Made by a program: the position numbers and the translations under genes. A stretch of 61,303 nt of DNA from NCBI GenBank assembly GCA_902623185.1, contig CACNSW010000006.1:1-61303 (forward strand), read 5' to 3'. Source of the DNA: an uncultured SAR116 cluster alpha proteobacterium. Its GTDB lineage: Bacteria; Pseudomonadota; Alphaproteobacteria; Puniceispirillales; Puniceispirillaceae. Positions within the stretch are counted from its first letter, which is position 1, and each line of letters starts with the position of its first letter. Positions 51,794 through 60,669 of the stretch are shown in pieces. Below the pieces are notes generated by a model, which was given only the letters and a program-made list of their open reading frames with translations, ran no database searches and was not told the DNA's origin.

Positions 51794-54349
51794 TTAAACT
51801 TCGCGTAGTAGAGGGGCGAGTTTTCGGCCCATTGTTCGGGTCGCCCCGACAAGCCCTAACAAAGTTGTAGCCCCAGCACCAGCAAAGCTAGTAGTCAGCA
51901 CCAGTTTGCCATAAAATACGAACTCAGCCTGCAAAAACTGTGTAATTAATGCCCAGCTAGCGAGTGAGCCAATTAGTATCGCGGCAAAAGCGGTCAACAC
52001 TCCAAGCATTGCATATTCAAAGAACCATGCGATGATGATCGAGACTCGGGTGGCCCCCAGTACCTTGAGAATGACAGAGTCCGCCAATCTCTGTGCTTCA
52101 GTGCTAGCAACAGTACCCGCTAGAACGGCGATGCCAGCAACAAGTGTTATTAGAGCTGTCAGCTGGACGGCTCTGCCAAGTAGACCAATTATGCGCTGTG
52201 CAGCGGCCACTGCCTCACGCACTGAGATTGCTGAGATGTTAGAAAATCTGTCTGTTACCTTAGCCTCAACACGGTCTGCGGTGAGATCGTCGCTGACATG
52301 TGTTGTCGCCATCCAGCTGTGTGGAGCCCCTTCCAGCATGCCGGGCGATAAAATGAAAACAAAATTTAGAGAAAAACTCTCCCACTCAACATGCCTTATG
52401 TTGGCGATTGTGGCTTCAAATTTGCGACCTAGCACATTGAGGGCGACGCTGTCACCAACCCACACACCAAGCTCGCGCGCTTCCTCATCCGACATTGAAA
52501 CAAGGGGAACACCTCGATAATCGATTGGCCACCATTTGCCAGCTATGATTTCGGCGTCTGCTGGTGGTGCGGCAGCCCAGGTCAGCGCCCTGTCGCCCCG
52601 CAAAACCCATGCCGCGCCGTTCTGTGGAGCAAAATCGCTGGCCGGTCTGCCACCGATTGCAGTGACACGTCCGCGCAACATCGGGGTTTGAGTGACTCTA
52701 GTAACGCCAGTGGTGTTGCCGACGATTTGTAGAAACTCTTCAAGCTGCTTTGGTTGGATGTCGATGAAGAACCATGCTGGCGCCTCCTCAGCGATGCGAA
52801 CGTCGATCTGGCGACTTAGATTGGCTTGCGAGAGCGTCACCGCAACCATCACCGAAAGACCAAGACCGAATGCGATAATCACCGCGCGCACCGGCGATCC
52901 GGGCCGGGTAATTGCTGACAGCGCCAGTTGCGCCGGTACATAGCGTGGCGATGGTATTTGCCGCATTACTCGTATCAGAATTTCTCCAAGCCCGGTCAAT
53001 AACGCCAGTGCCGCAATGGAGCCGCCAACAAAACTGAGAGTCAAATCAATATTGCGTGTTGCCATGAATGCCAGCAACGCTAGTGCAACAAGCGCTAAAC
53101 CCGTCATTACTAGATAGATTGTCTTTGGCCGCCCCCGTGGCATCTCGACGAGGCCGCGGAACAAATGCGCGGCGCGAACCTCTTCAGCCTTCGCCAATGG
53201 CCAGAGTGCAAACAGAAATGAAGTGACAATGCCAAAACTGGCGGCAATGGCGAGCGGCACCGGATAGACCGACAGTGTCAGAGGCACCGTGACATAACGG
53301 CTAAGAATATCTAGCGCCATCGCAGGCGCCAATGTGGCTAAAACCAAACCAAGACAGACGCCTAGGCTAGCAACTAGCATCACCTGTAGCAGATAGACCC
53401 GGAAAATTAGCCGCGCTGGTGCACCAAGACATTTTAATGTGGCGATCACCGGCATTCGGCTGGCAAGCCATGCCCGCACCGCACCCGCAATGCCAAGGCC
53501 ACCAATCAGCAGCGCTGTCAGCCCGACAAGAACCAGAAACACCTCAACTCTGTCGATAAACACTTCGAAGCCGGGCGCGGCATCGTCCACATCGCGAACC
53601 CTAACATTAGTGCCGGCGGTGACCGTTTCCAGCTCCTTGACGGCTTGTTTAGCGTTTGTGGCGTTGTCCAGAAGCAGCCGCGATTTGTAGGTAATAAAAG
53701 CGCCAGGTTGGGCCAGTTTCGTCGCCAGCAGCGTTTTGGTGGAGATCAGCACGCGTGGACCGAAGCTAATGAAGCTGACAGACCTATCTGGCTCATAGAG
53801 CAACGCTGCAGAGACACGGACGGTTGCCTCGCCCAGCTGAACCATGTCGCCGGGCGATAATTCCAGCATGCGCAGCAATTGCGCGTCCGCAACCATGCCA
53901 TTATTTGCAAGCGCAGCCTCAAGACTCAGGTCACCGCCATTCAGTGCATCTAGTTCGGCTGCACCAACGAGAGGCCAATGTTGATCAACGGACTTCAGCT
54001 CGACCAGCTTGCGATCATTATTGGTCTGCAGCATGGCACGCATCTGAACCGTGTTGGACAATTTACCGTAGCTTGTGGCCGCTTCAAGAATCGTGGCGTT
54101 GGGGGCAACGTGCCTGCTCTGCAATTCGATATCGCCGCCCAGTAGCACCCGTGCATTGTTGGCAATGCCATCACGCATTGCTTCAGCCACCGAGCCAACG
54201 GCACCGATTGCAGCAACACCAAGAAGCAGAGCCATGAGGAAAACGCGAAACCTCTGAACGCTGCCGCGTACCTCGCGGCGGGCAAAACGCCATGCTAGTA
54301 GCCAGTCGCTTCGCCCTATCGTAGCCTGTTGGTCAGTTTGCTGACTCAT
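51794..54349 (-). CDS. FtsX-like ABC permease, YbbP family
   Basis: A large (851-residue) membrane protein with about ten predicted helices. The first follows FLMALLLGVAAIGAVGSVAEAM, several cluster at 270-430 and 470-510, and a last group lies near the C-terminus, with large periplasmic domains between. This FtsX/MacB-type layout (two FtsX domains) fits YbbP. Its start overlaps the ATPase stop by 4 nt, and a divergent TesA-like hydrolase lies upstream. This ybbA-ybbP/tesA arrangement occurs in many proteobacteria. Function is unproven; possibly lipid or envelope export. Confidence 0.87.
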   Translation of the reverse strand: MSQQTDQQATIGRSDWLLAWRFARREVRGSVQRFRVFLMALLLGVAAIGAVGSVAEAMRDGIANNARVLLGGDIELQSRHVAPNATILEAATSYGKLSNTVQMRAMLQTNNDRKLVELKSVDQHWPLVGAAELDALNGGDLSLEAALANNGMVADAQLLRMLELSPGDMVQLGEATVRVSAALLYEPDRSVSFISFGPRVLISTKTLLATKLAQPGAFITYKSRLLLDNATNAKQAVKELETVTAGTNVRVRDVDDAAPGFEVFIDRVEVFLVLVGLTALLIGGLGIAGAVRAWLASRMPVIATLKCLGAPARLIFRVYLLQVMLVASLGVCLGLVLATLAPAMALDILSRYVTVPLTLSVYPVPLAIAASFGIVTSFLFALWPLAKAEEVRAAHLFRGLVEMPRGRPKTIYLVMTGLALVALALLAFMATRNIDLTLSFVGGSIAALALLTGLGEILIRVMRQIPSPRYVPAQLALSAITRPGSPVRAVIIAFGLGLSVMVAVTLSQANLSRQIDVRIAEEAPAWFFIDIQPKQLEEFLQIVGNTTGVTRVTQTPMLRGRVTAIGGRPASDFAPQNGAAWVLRGDRALTWAAAPPADAEIIAGKWWPIDYRGVPLVSMSDEEARELGVWVGDSVALNVLGRKFEATIANIRHVEWESFSLNFVFILSPGMLEGAPHSWMATTHVSDDLTADRVEAKVTDRFSNISAISVREAVAAAQRIIGLLGRAVQLTALITLVAGIAVLAGTVASTEAQRLADSVILKVLGATRVSIIIAWFFEYAMLGVLTAFAAILIGSLASWALITQFLQAEFVFYGKLVLTTSFAGAGATTLLGLVGATRTMGRKLAPLLREV

Positions 54350-55107
54350 GACATATTTTCGCCGCTGTCATGGACCAGCAGGCCATCCTCTATGTGCAGA
54401 ACACGTGAACATCGGTCCGCGAGGCGGGCATCATGCGTGACCAGTATCAGCGCGGCATCGGCGCCTTCCGCAGCAGCAAATAAAGTATCGATTACAATTT
54501 CGCTTGTGGCGCTGTCAAGATTGCCGGTTGGCTCATCAGCAAGAAGAATCTGTGGACGTGGCGCAATGGCTCTGGCGATGGCGACGCGCTGCTGTTCCCC
54601 TCCGGAGAGTTGTTCTGGTAAATGTGCCAGTCGGTGATCAAGCCCAACTGATTCGAGCGCACCTTGCGCGATTTTTTCGGCCTCGCGATTGCCGGCAAGT
54701 TCCAGCGGCACTGAGACATTCTGGAGTGCAGTCATCGACGGAATTAGTCGAAAAGCCTGAAATACGATGCCAATTTTGTCGCGGCGCAGCGCCGCCAGCG
54801 AATCCTCACTCATCGCCGTTATGTCCTGATTGCCAAGCTTGATTTTACCACTGCTTAAGTTCTCCAGTCCGGACATAACCATCAAAAGACTTGTCTTGCC
54901 AGCGCCGCTAGGCCCAAGGATGCCAATACTCTCTCTGGCGGAGATGTCGAGTGTGATGCCCTTGAGAATATTGATCATGCCATCTGCGCTTTTTAGCGAC
55001 AGCTTGGCGTTTTCAAGCGTGATGATAGACGGTGACGCGGGAAGGGTCTGTGGAGGGTTTGGCATCTCAGGGGTCTCTAATCTAGCTGTTTGTTCTGGCG
55101 AAACCAT
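54346..55107 (-). CDS. ABC transporter ATPase, YbbA/LolD-like
   Basis: A 253-residue ATPase of the MacB/LolD type. Walker A is GPSGAGKTS, signature LSGGEQQRVAI, Walker B ILLADEPTGNLD, switch LVTHDAR. Drives the FtsX-like permease downstream, with a 4-nt overlap. The start is uncertain: ATG at 55107 or an ATG at 55065 (MPNPPQTL) that is nearer the conserved domain. No good ribosome site stands out for either. Confidence 0.88.
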   Translation of the reverse strand: MVSPEQTARLETPEMPNPPQTLPASPSIITLENAKLSLKSADGMINILKGITLDISARESIGILGPSGAGKTSLLMVMSGLENLSSGKIKLGNQDITAMSEDSLAALRRDKIGIVFQAFRLIPSMTALQNVSVPLELAGNREAEKIAQGALESVGLDHRLAHLPEQLSGGEQQRVAIARAIAPRPQILLADEPTGNLDSATSEIVIDTLFAAAEGADAALILVTHDARLADRCSRVLHIEDGLLVHDSGENMS

Positions 55108-55264
55108 GGTTTATTCTGGAATATGCTCATTGTTGTTCCCACATCTCAAATGGCACGGGAGCGGTTGTTATGTAAGGGCTGGAGTTGGAGACACGGGTAT
55201 AGTACCGGAATATGGGCGTAAATTAGGGGGGATCAATCAGTTGTTTGGTGTTTTTTTATCAGTG

Positions 55265-55936
55265 ATGCAAGCGTCGCTTTGCGTCATGGGGCTAATCCGG
55301 CAGCGGGCGCTTACCCCGTTGTTCGCTACGGTAATGTCTTTGTTCTGCTTTTCAGCTACCGCAGATTGCGACAGTAGACTGCGCTTAATGGTGCTAGGTG
55401 ACTCACTTGTCGCAGGTCATGGTCTGCCGCAGGGCCAAGCTTTTCCTGATATTCTGCAAATGGAATTAGTCGTCGCAGGTCATGATGTTGAGGTGCTTCA
55501 CGCGGGCGTTTCCGGTGACACGACGGCGGGCGGTTTGGCAAGACTTGACTGGTCACTTGCTGAAAATCCAGATGCCCTAATTATAGTGCTTGGTGGTAAT
55601 GACCTATTGCGTGGCCTCGAACCTGCCACAACAAAGGCTAATCTGACTGCAATCATTGACCGTGTAATTAGCAAGAACATCGCGGTGATGTTGGCCGGCA
55701 TGCGGTCACCAAGAAATCTGGGTGTGGATTATGCGGGAGAATTTGATGCCATCTTTACTCAGCTTGGCGCGCGCAATGATGTGATTTTCTATCCTTTCTT
55801 TTTGGATGGTGTGGCTCTCGTTCCAGAATTCAATCAGCAAGATGGCATTCACCCCAACCGGGCAGGTGTTGATGAAATTGTCAGACGCATCCGGCCAGCG
55901 GTAGAGACATTGCTGGCGATGGTGTCGAATAACTGA
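55265..55936 (+). CDS. tesA: SGNH/GDSL hydrolase, TesA-like (thioesterase/lysophospholipase)
   Basis: A secreted SGNH esterase. Block I GDSLVAGHGL (nucleophile Ser), block II AGVSGDTTAGG (Gly), block III GGNDLLRG (Asn) and block V DGIHPNRAG (Asp/His) are all present. A signal peptide runs through ALTPLFATVMSLFCFSATA. The start is unsure. ATG at 55265 and 55286 are both in frame but have weak ribosome sites; a TTG at 55241 lies after a strong GGGGGG. The longer frame upstream overlaps the ATPase gene and is not coding. Divergent from ybbA/ybbP, as in many genomes. Confidence 0.85.
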   Translation: MQASLCVMGLIRQRALTPLFATVMSLFCFSATADCDSRLRLMVLGDSLVAGHGLPQGQAFPDILQMELVVAGHDVEVLHAGVSGDTTAGGLARLDWSLAENPDALIIVLGGNDLLRGLEPATTKANLTAIIDRVISKNIAVMLAGMRSPRNLGVDYAGEFDAIFTQLGARNDVIFYPFFLDGVALVPEFNQQDGIHPNRAGVDEIVRRIRPAVETLLAMVSNN

Positions 55937-56138
55937 AAGCCGGCTGCAAAATCCTTTGAATTCTTTGACGCGCTGGCCTATAACTTCCGCAGATCTTTCG
56001 AAGCTTGGCACCACAGCCCCCTTGCGGCATATCGTTGCCATAAGATGGACAAAAAGGTGGCCAAAATAACTGATGTTAGCGGTGCAGCACTTGCTACTTT
56101 TATTGATTTTGAGGATAACAGCTAAGGTTTTGTCAGGA

Positions 56139-56669
56139 ATGATGCGCTTAATGAAAAGACCGACCTTTTTAGTGACATTGGCTTTTGGACTTTTTGTTTT
56201 TGGGGCCGCGGTGCTCGCAGCGGTTCAACCGGTTCAAATGATGGTTGAAAAGGACTGGGCGGCTTACCGCGTTGACGAGGATGGCACGCGGACCTGCTTT
56301 ATCAGCAGCGTGCCAACTAAGAGTGTTGGCAAATATGACCCCGCAAACCGCGGTGAAACGCGCGTCTACGTCTCGCATGGGCCGGTTCCTGAAGAACGCA
56401 ATGTAGTGCAGTTTCTAGCTGGCTACAAACACAAGCAACAAACAGATGTAAAAGTGACGATAGATAAGCGCACCTTTACCCTTTTCACCCTCGAGGGTCG
56501 GTCCTACGCAGAGAGCGAAGAGGATGACATCGCGATGATCAAGGCTATGAAGCGGGGTAGTAAGATGAAGGTCGTTGGCATCTCTAGTCGAGGAACAAAA
56601 ACTACTGACACTTATTCGCTTGCTGGCTTTACCAAGACCAAAAATTTGATCGATAAGACCTGTAATTAG
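56139..56669 (+). CDS. Invasion-associated locus B (IalB)-family protein
   Basis: A 176-residue exported protein. A signal sequence or anchor lies at residues 8-28 (FLVTLAFGLFVFGAAVLAAV), followed by the IalB-type core: KDWAAYRVDEDGTRTCFISS, and the later TYSLAGFTKTKNLIDKTCN. Conserved Cys positions in TCFISS and KTCN probably form a disulfide. Family members occur widely in Alphaproteobacteria and are periplasmic with unknown biochemical role. Several ATGs are possible (56139, 56142, 56151); the AGGA at 56135 does not decide. Confidence 0.75.
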   Translation: MMRLMKRPTFLVTLAFGLFVFGAAVLAAVQPVQMMVEKDWAAYRVDEDGTRTCFISSVPTKSVGKYDPANRGETRVYVSHGPVPEERNVVQFLAGYKHKQQTDVKVTIDKRTFTLFTLEGRSYAESEEDDIAMIKAMKRGSKMKVVGISSRGTKTTDTYSLAGFTKTKNLIDKTCN

Positions 56670-56741
56670 ACTGCTAGAGACTATTTTAGCCAAGTGTGGG
56701 CATAGAAACGGCGCGTTTTAAGTCGCAATGAAAGCAAATCA

Positions 56742-57881
56742 ATGACTGCTCAGCTTCTCGACAAGTCCAGGCCGAATACCTCTTACAAAGAGAATGCGTC
56801 GGTGAAGCAGAGTTTGCTTGGGCTCTCCTTCGAAGATCTTCAAGCGCAGATAGTCGCCTCTGGACTTCCAAAATTCCGTGCCCGCCAACTTTGGCGCTGG
56901 GTTTGGCGGCATGGCTTGACCAATTTTGACGAAATGAGCGATCTAGGTAGGTCTATTCGCGTCCGTTTTTCAAAGATTTTTCATGCTGACCGGCCCTTGG
57001 TCACACGGCGGCTCCAATCGAGTGACGGCACCATTAAATGGTTGTTGCGTTTTGCTGACGGGAATGAGGCCGAGACTGTATACATCCCTGACAAAGAGCG
57101 GGGTACGTTGTGCATCTCCTCACAGATCGGCTGTACGCTCACTTGCAGCTTTTGCCACACTGGTACGCAGAAGCTAGTTCGTAATCTTAGCTCGGCTGAA
57201 ATCTGTGGTCAGGTGATGCTAGCGATGGACGAACTGGGAGACTGGCCGGCTGGAAAGCCAAATCGCCGCCTGACTAATATTGTTCTGATGGGAATGGGTG
57301 AACCGCTGTTCAATTATGATAATGTCGCTGCGGCGATGCGCATCATCATGAGTGGAGAGGGTGTTGGTATCTCAAAACGTCGGATTACTCTCTCAACGTC
57401 TGGTGTGGTACCCGCGATCAAGCGCGCCGGTGAGGAGTTGGGCGTCAATCTGGCAATTTCGTTGCATGCTGTGCGTGATGAGTTGCGCGATGAGTTGGTA
57501 CCAATTAACCGCAAATACCCGCTTGCCGAATTGATTAATGCCTGCCGGCACTATCCAGGCTTGTCTAATGCGCGGCGGATCACGTGGGAATATGTGATGC
57601 TGGATGGGATAAATGACAGCGATGAGGATTGCCGACAGCTTTTGGCCCTGATCAGGGGCATACCGTCCAAACTCAATCTTATTCCATTTAACCCATGGCC
57701 AACCAGCCCCTATAAATGTTCCAGTCCCGAGCGCATTGAGGCTTTTGCCCGCAAGGTGTTAAAAGCAGGCTACGCCTCGCCAGTTCGCACTCCGAGGGGT
57801 CAAGATATAATGGCAGCGTGTGGCCAATTGAAATCTGCTTCAGAACGGCAGACATGCCAAAAAAAAAGTGTTGTGGGGTAG
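56742..57881 (+). CDS. rlmN: Dual-specificity 23S rRNA/tRNA adenine C2-methyltransferase
   Basis: A 379-residue radical-SAM enzyme that methylates A2503 of 23S rRNA and A37 of some tRNAs. The iron-sulfur motif CTLTCSFC follows [23 protein letters not shown] and [16 protein letters not shown] are the SAM-binding and substrate segments, and the C-terminal Cys lies in MAACGQL. The N-terminal [15 protein letters not shown] is the family's RNA-binding start. Length is typical. Confidence 0.95.
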   Translation: MTAQLLDKSRPNTSYKENASVKQSLLGLSFEDLQAQIVASGLPKFRARQLWRWVWRHGLTNFDEMSDLGRSIRVRFSKIFHADRPLVTRRLQSSDGTIKWLLRFADGNEAETVYIPDKERGTLCISSQIGCTLTCSFCHTGTQKLVRNLSSAEICGQVMLAMDELGDWPAGKPNRRLTNIVLMGMGEPLFNYDNVAAAMRIIMSGEGVGISKRRITLSTSGVVPAIKRAGEELGVNLAISLHAVRDELRDELVPINRKYPLAELINACRHYPGLSNARRITWEYVMLDGINDSDEDCRQLLALIRGIPSKLNLIPFNPWPTSPYKCSSPERIEAFARKVLKAGYASPVRTPRGQDIMAACGQLKSASERQTCQKKSVVG

Positions 57882-57989
57882 ATCTTTTTGTCGCGGCAAA
57901 ATTGGGTACGGCTATGTCAATGAGACTTGAACAAATCTATGACAGGCACTACATTTAAGTGAGTCAATCAGCTATTTGGGAGTTACAGA

Positions 57990-58733
57990 ATGGCAGATAA
58001 TCGTTTTATGAACTCGGCAGCCGTAGACGCGTCGCAAGTCGACGTTGGCCTCCGCTCTTACATGCTCGGCGTCTACAATCACATGACAATCGCGCTTTTG
58101 TTCAGCGGGTTGTTCGCATTTGGCACCAAGATGCTGACTACGGTGACGGGTCCGGATGGTGGACTCTACCTTACATCACTCGGCCAACTGATTTATGCAT
58201 CACCATTGAAATGGGTGGTTATGCTGGCGCCACTGGGAATGGTCTTCTGGCTGTCGGCTCGTATGAACGCCATGTCGGCGTCGAAGGCGCGCACTATGTT
58301 TTACGTATACAGTGCCTTAATGGGGTTGTCGCTATCGTCAATCTTGTTGACCTTCAGCATGCCTAGTGTTGCACGCGCATTTTTTGTGACTGCAGGAGCC
58401 TTTGCCGCGCTCAGTCTATATGGGTATACGACCAAACGTAGTTTATCGGCGCTCGGCTCTTTCCTAATGATCGGGTTGTTCGGCTTGATAATTGCCAGCG
58501 TGGTTAACATTTTCATGGCGTCAACAGCCATGCATTTCATGATTTCAGTTGGCGGTGTGCTGATTTTCGCTGGCCTGACTGCATATGATACACAGGACAT
58601 CAAAAACATGTATCGAGCTGGGGATAGCAACGAGGTGGCAGCTAAAAAATCGATTTTTGGTGCATTGCGCCTTTATCTTGATTTCATTAATATGTTCCTG
58701 TTTATCCTGCAATTATTTGGAAATCGCGAATAG
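57990..58733 (+). CDS. Bax inhibitor-1 (BI-1)/YccA-family membrane protein
   Basis: A 247-residue protein with seven hydrophobic segments. The N-terminus has RSYMLGVYNHMTIALLFSG, then WVVMLAPLGMVFWLS, and the C-terminal FAGLTAYDTQDIKNMY and ALRLYLDFINMFLFIL are the BI-1 signature. Members modulate proteolysis or calcium leak in the inner membrane. GGGAG lies 9 nt before the ATG. Followed by a clear terminator at 58764. Confidence 0.92.
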   Translation: MADNRFMNSAAVDASQVDVGLRSYMLGVYNHMTIALLFSGLFAFGTKMLTTVTGPDGGLYLTSLGQLIYASPLKWVVMLAPLGMVFWLSARMNAMSASKARTMFYVYSALMGLSLSSILLTFSMPSVARAFFVTAGAFAALSLYGYTTKRSLSALGSFLMIGLFGLIIASVVNIFMASTAMHFMISVGGVLIFAGLTAYDTQDIKNMYRAGDSNEVAAKKSIFGALRLYLDFINMFLFILQLFGNRE

Positions 58734-58763
58734 TCTTCCCGGGTTAGAGTGAATGTACAACTA

Positions 58764-58790
58764 CGCCCGGTGTGTCACCGGGCGTTTTTT
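58764..58790 (+). terminator. Rho-independent terminator after BI-1 gene
   Basis: Perfect 9-bp stem, CGCCCGGTG with CACCGGGCG, a 3-nt loop and a run of six T. It lies 30 nt after the BI-1 stop. Confidence 0.92.
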
Positions 58791-58828
58791 CTACCGCGAC
58801 TAAAATGACTGCAATATGGCGGCAAAAA

Positions 58829-59782
58829 ATGACTGACCTCAGCAGCTTTATTTCTGACCAATCTTTCAAGACGGCGTTGCAATTGGCAGCAGGCGATTCG
58901 ATTCTCGCACTTGCAGCGGCTGCCGCGCGTATTTCTTCTATGATCCGTGAGCCTGCCGCCTCATTGAACTTTGCCGCCGCCCAGGGTGATACAAATGCTG
59001 ATGGCGACACGCAGAAGGCATTGGATTTAATCTGTGACGAGATTGTCGCGGCTGGACTCTCATCTGCCAGTGTGGCTACCTATTTATCTGAAGAACGTGC
59101 AGTGCCCGTGCCGATAAATGATGATGGGATGGTGATTGTTGCCTGTGATCCACTTGATGGATCATCGAACATAGACACCAATCTTTCCATTGGTACTATT
59201 TTCTCCGTGCTGCCCGCGGCTGCTGGCCCGCTCCAGTCCGGCCGCAATCAGCTTGCCTCGGGCTTTTTCGTTTATGGCCCGCAAACTACCCTGCTGCTAA
59301 CTATGGGGAAGGGTGTTCACGCGTTCCAAATGGACTCCTCCGGGGTGTTTCATCTACTGAACTGGGTCGTAACTATTCCCTTAAAGACTTCAGAATTTGC
59401 GATTAATGCAGCCAACGCCCGGTTTTGGCACGCGCCGGCCGCTGCCTATGTTGCTGATTGCGTCGCTGGCGCGGCTGGGCCGCGCGCACGAGATTTCAAC
59501 ATGCGCTGGGCCGGCTCTTTGGTCGCTGATAGCTGGCGGATTTTTCGGCGTGGTGGTGTGTTTCTCTATCCTGGTGATCGGCGTCCCGGCTACAATGAGG
59601 GTCGTCTGCGGCTAGTCTATGAAGCTGCGCCTGTCGCCTTTCTTGTCGAACAGGCTGGTGGCAGCGCTACAAATGGAACATGTGCGATAATGGACATTGT
59701 TCCAGACCAACTTCATCAGCGTGTGCCATTTTTATTTGGCTCTGGCAACGAAATTGATGAAGTGGTCAGGCATCATTCATAA
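58829..59782 (+). CDS. fbp: Fructose-1,6-bisphosphatase, class I
   Basis: A 317-residue class I FBPase that removes the C1 phosphate of fructose 1,6-bisphosphate in gluconeogenesis. The metal loop VACDPLDGSSNID, the RYVGSLVAD-equivalent MRWAGSLVADSWRIF, and RLRLVYEAAPVAFLVEQAGG are diagnostic. The ATG at 58829 is chosen from several in frame (58805 is another), since the domain begins soon after and GGCGG lies upstream. Directly followed by the decayed class II aldolase; this pair would have formed the gluconeogenic step FBA to FBPase. Confidence 0.88.
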   Translation: MTDLSSFISDQSFKTALQLAAGDSILALAAAAARISSMIREPAASLNFAAAQGDTNADGDTQKALDLICDEIVAAGLSSASVATYLSEERAVPVPINDDGMVIVACDPLDGSSNIDTNLSIGTIFSVLPAAAGPLQSGRNQLASGFFVYGPQTTLLLTMGKGVHAFQMDSSGVFHLLNWVVTIPLKTSEFAINAANARFWHAPAAAYVADCVAGAAGPRARDFNMRWAGSLVADSWRIFRRGGVFLYPGDRRPGYNEGRLRLVYEAAPVAFLVEQAGGSATNGTCAIMDIVPDQLHQRVPFLFGSGNEIDEVVRHHS

Positions 59783-59811
59783 TCAGATCCACTTATACAC
59801 AAAAAAAACCT

Positions 59812-60666
59812 AATTTTAATTTTCTGCGCCAACTGCTGGACGATGCTGGTGAGCGCGTCTAACGCGGTCCAGCTTTCAACGTCAACAACATACAACATGA
59901 CCTCGCCATTTTCCAAGCTGTTGATGGTATCGATGCAATGGTGATCTTTCAGGCAAGCCGGGGTACCCCAAATATGCGGGTGACATTATGTTTCGGGCGA
60001 TGGTCAAAGTGCTGGATGAAATGAGTCCACGTATATCTATTTATATGTATCAAGATTATTGCAACAGCCAGGCGCTCTACAGGACGATCAGTCAATATGA
60101 TTCAACTCAATTATGATGAGTGGCTCACTTGAGACAAGTTTTAAGGCCACAGTAGACTGATGTCGATGCACTGGCCATTGCAAGGGTAACTAGTTATGGC
60201 GTCTATAAATTCGCCTGAAAGACTTATGTTGGTATTCCGGTGAGGTATTTGGCCAAGCAAATTAACTGTCGGCTTCTCATTTGCCACATTGCTATCTATG
60301 GCTCATCTAGCTTACAGAAGGAACTGCGGGATGTCGCAAAGCTCATAGCAAAGATATGCAGAAGTCCTTAGGCGTGGCCCTTTTGGAGATTGAGCTGGGT
60401 ATTAACCGAGATGTTCGCAAGTCGAACATTGACAGAGAATTCCGGCTTTCGATGCTTAGTGTGTTTGGCAAGGTAGCCAAAGAGAACAAGCAGAATTTGA
60501 CCCCCGAAAACTCCTTAAGCTGGCTATTCAGGCCATGTTAGATTTAGTTGCAGACAGGCTGGAGCGATTTAGCACTCCCGGCTTTGCCTCGCCACTTAAG
60601 CTGCTGTCACTATTAGCAATTGGATTGAATTATGCAATGGATAAAATTGAAATAGTCATTAGCTGA
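59812..60666 (+). pseudogene. Decayed class II fructose-bisphosphate aldolase
   Basis: Reading across frames gives an almost complete class II (zinc) aldolase. LRQLLDDAGERV, stop (TAA 59860-59862), then RGPAFNVNNIQHDLAIFQAVD, VIFQASRG, IMFRAMVKVLDEMSP, YQDYCNSQAL (the HQDHG zinc-ligand region, with both His changed), ISQYDSTQ, an altered MDGSLE, VTSYGVYKFA (GTSHGAYKF in the family), HIAIYGSSS (HGSSS), RKSNIDRE-like (INIDTDNR), VFGKVAKENKQ, FDPRKLLKLAIQAMLDLVADR and FASPLKLLS. Several stops and frameshifts, plus mutated zinc ligands, show long decay. The intact class I aldolase at 16.2 kb may replace it. Confidence 0.87.
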
Positions 60667-60669
60667 TGC

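Noticed and set aside
52032-54637. Long plus-strand frames opposite the ybbP/ybbA genes
   Set aside because: They are antisense shadows of well-supported ABC transporter genes.
54830-55264. N-terminal extension of the TesA-like gene
   Set aside because: It would overlap the YbbA ATPase on the other strand for 278 nt; the signal peptide begins after 55265.
60356-60541. 61-codon gene
   Set aside because: VFGKVAKENKQ and the following frame belong to the class II aldolase relic.
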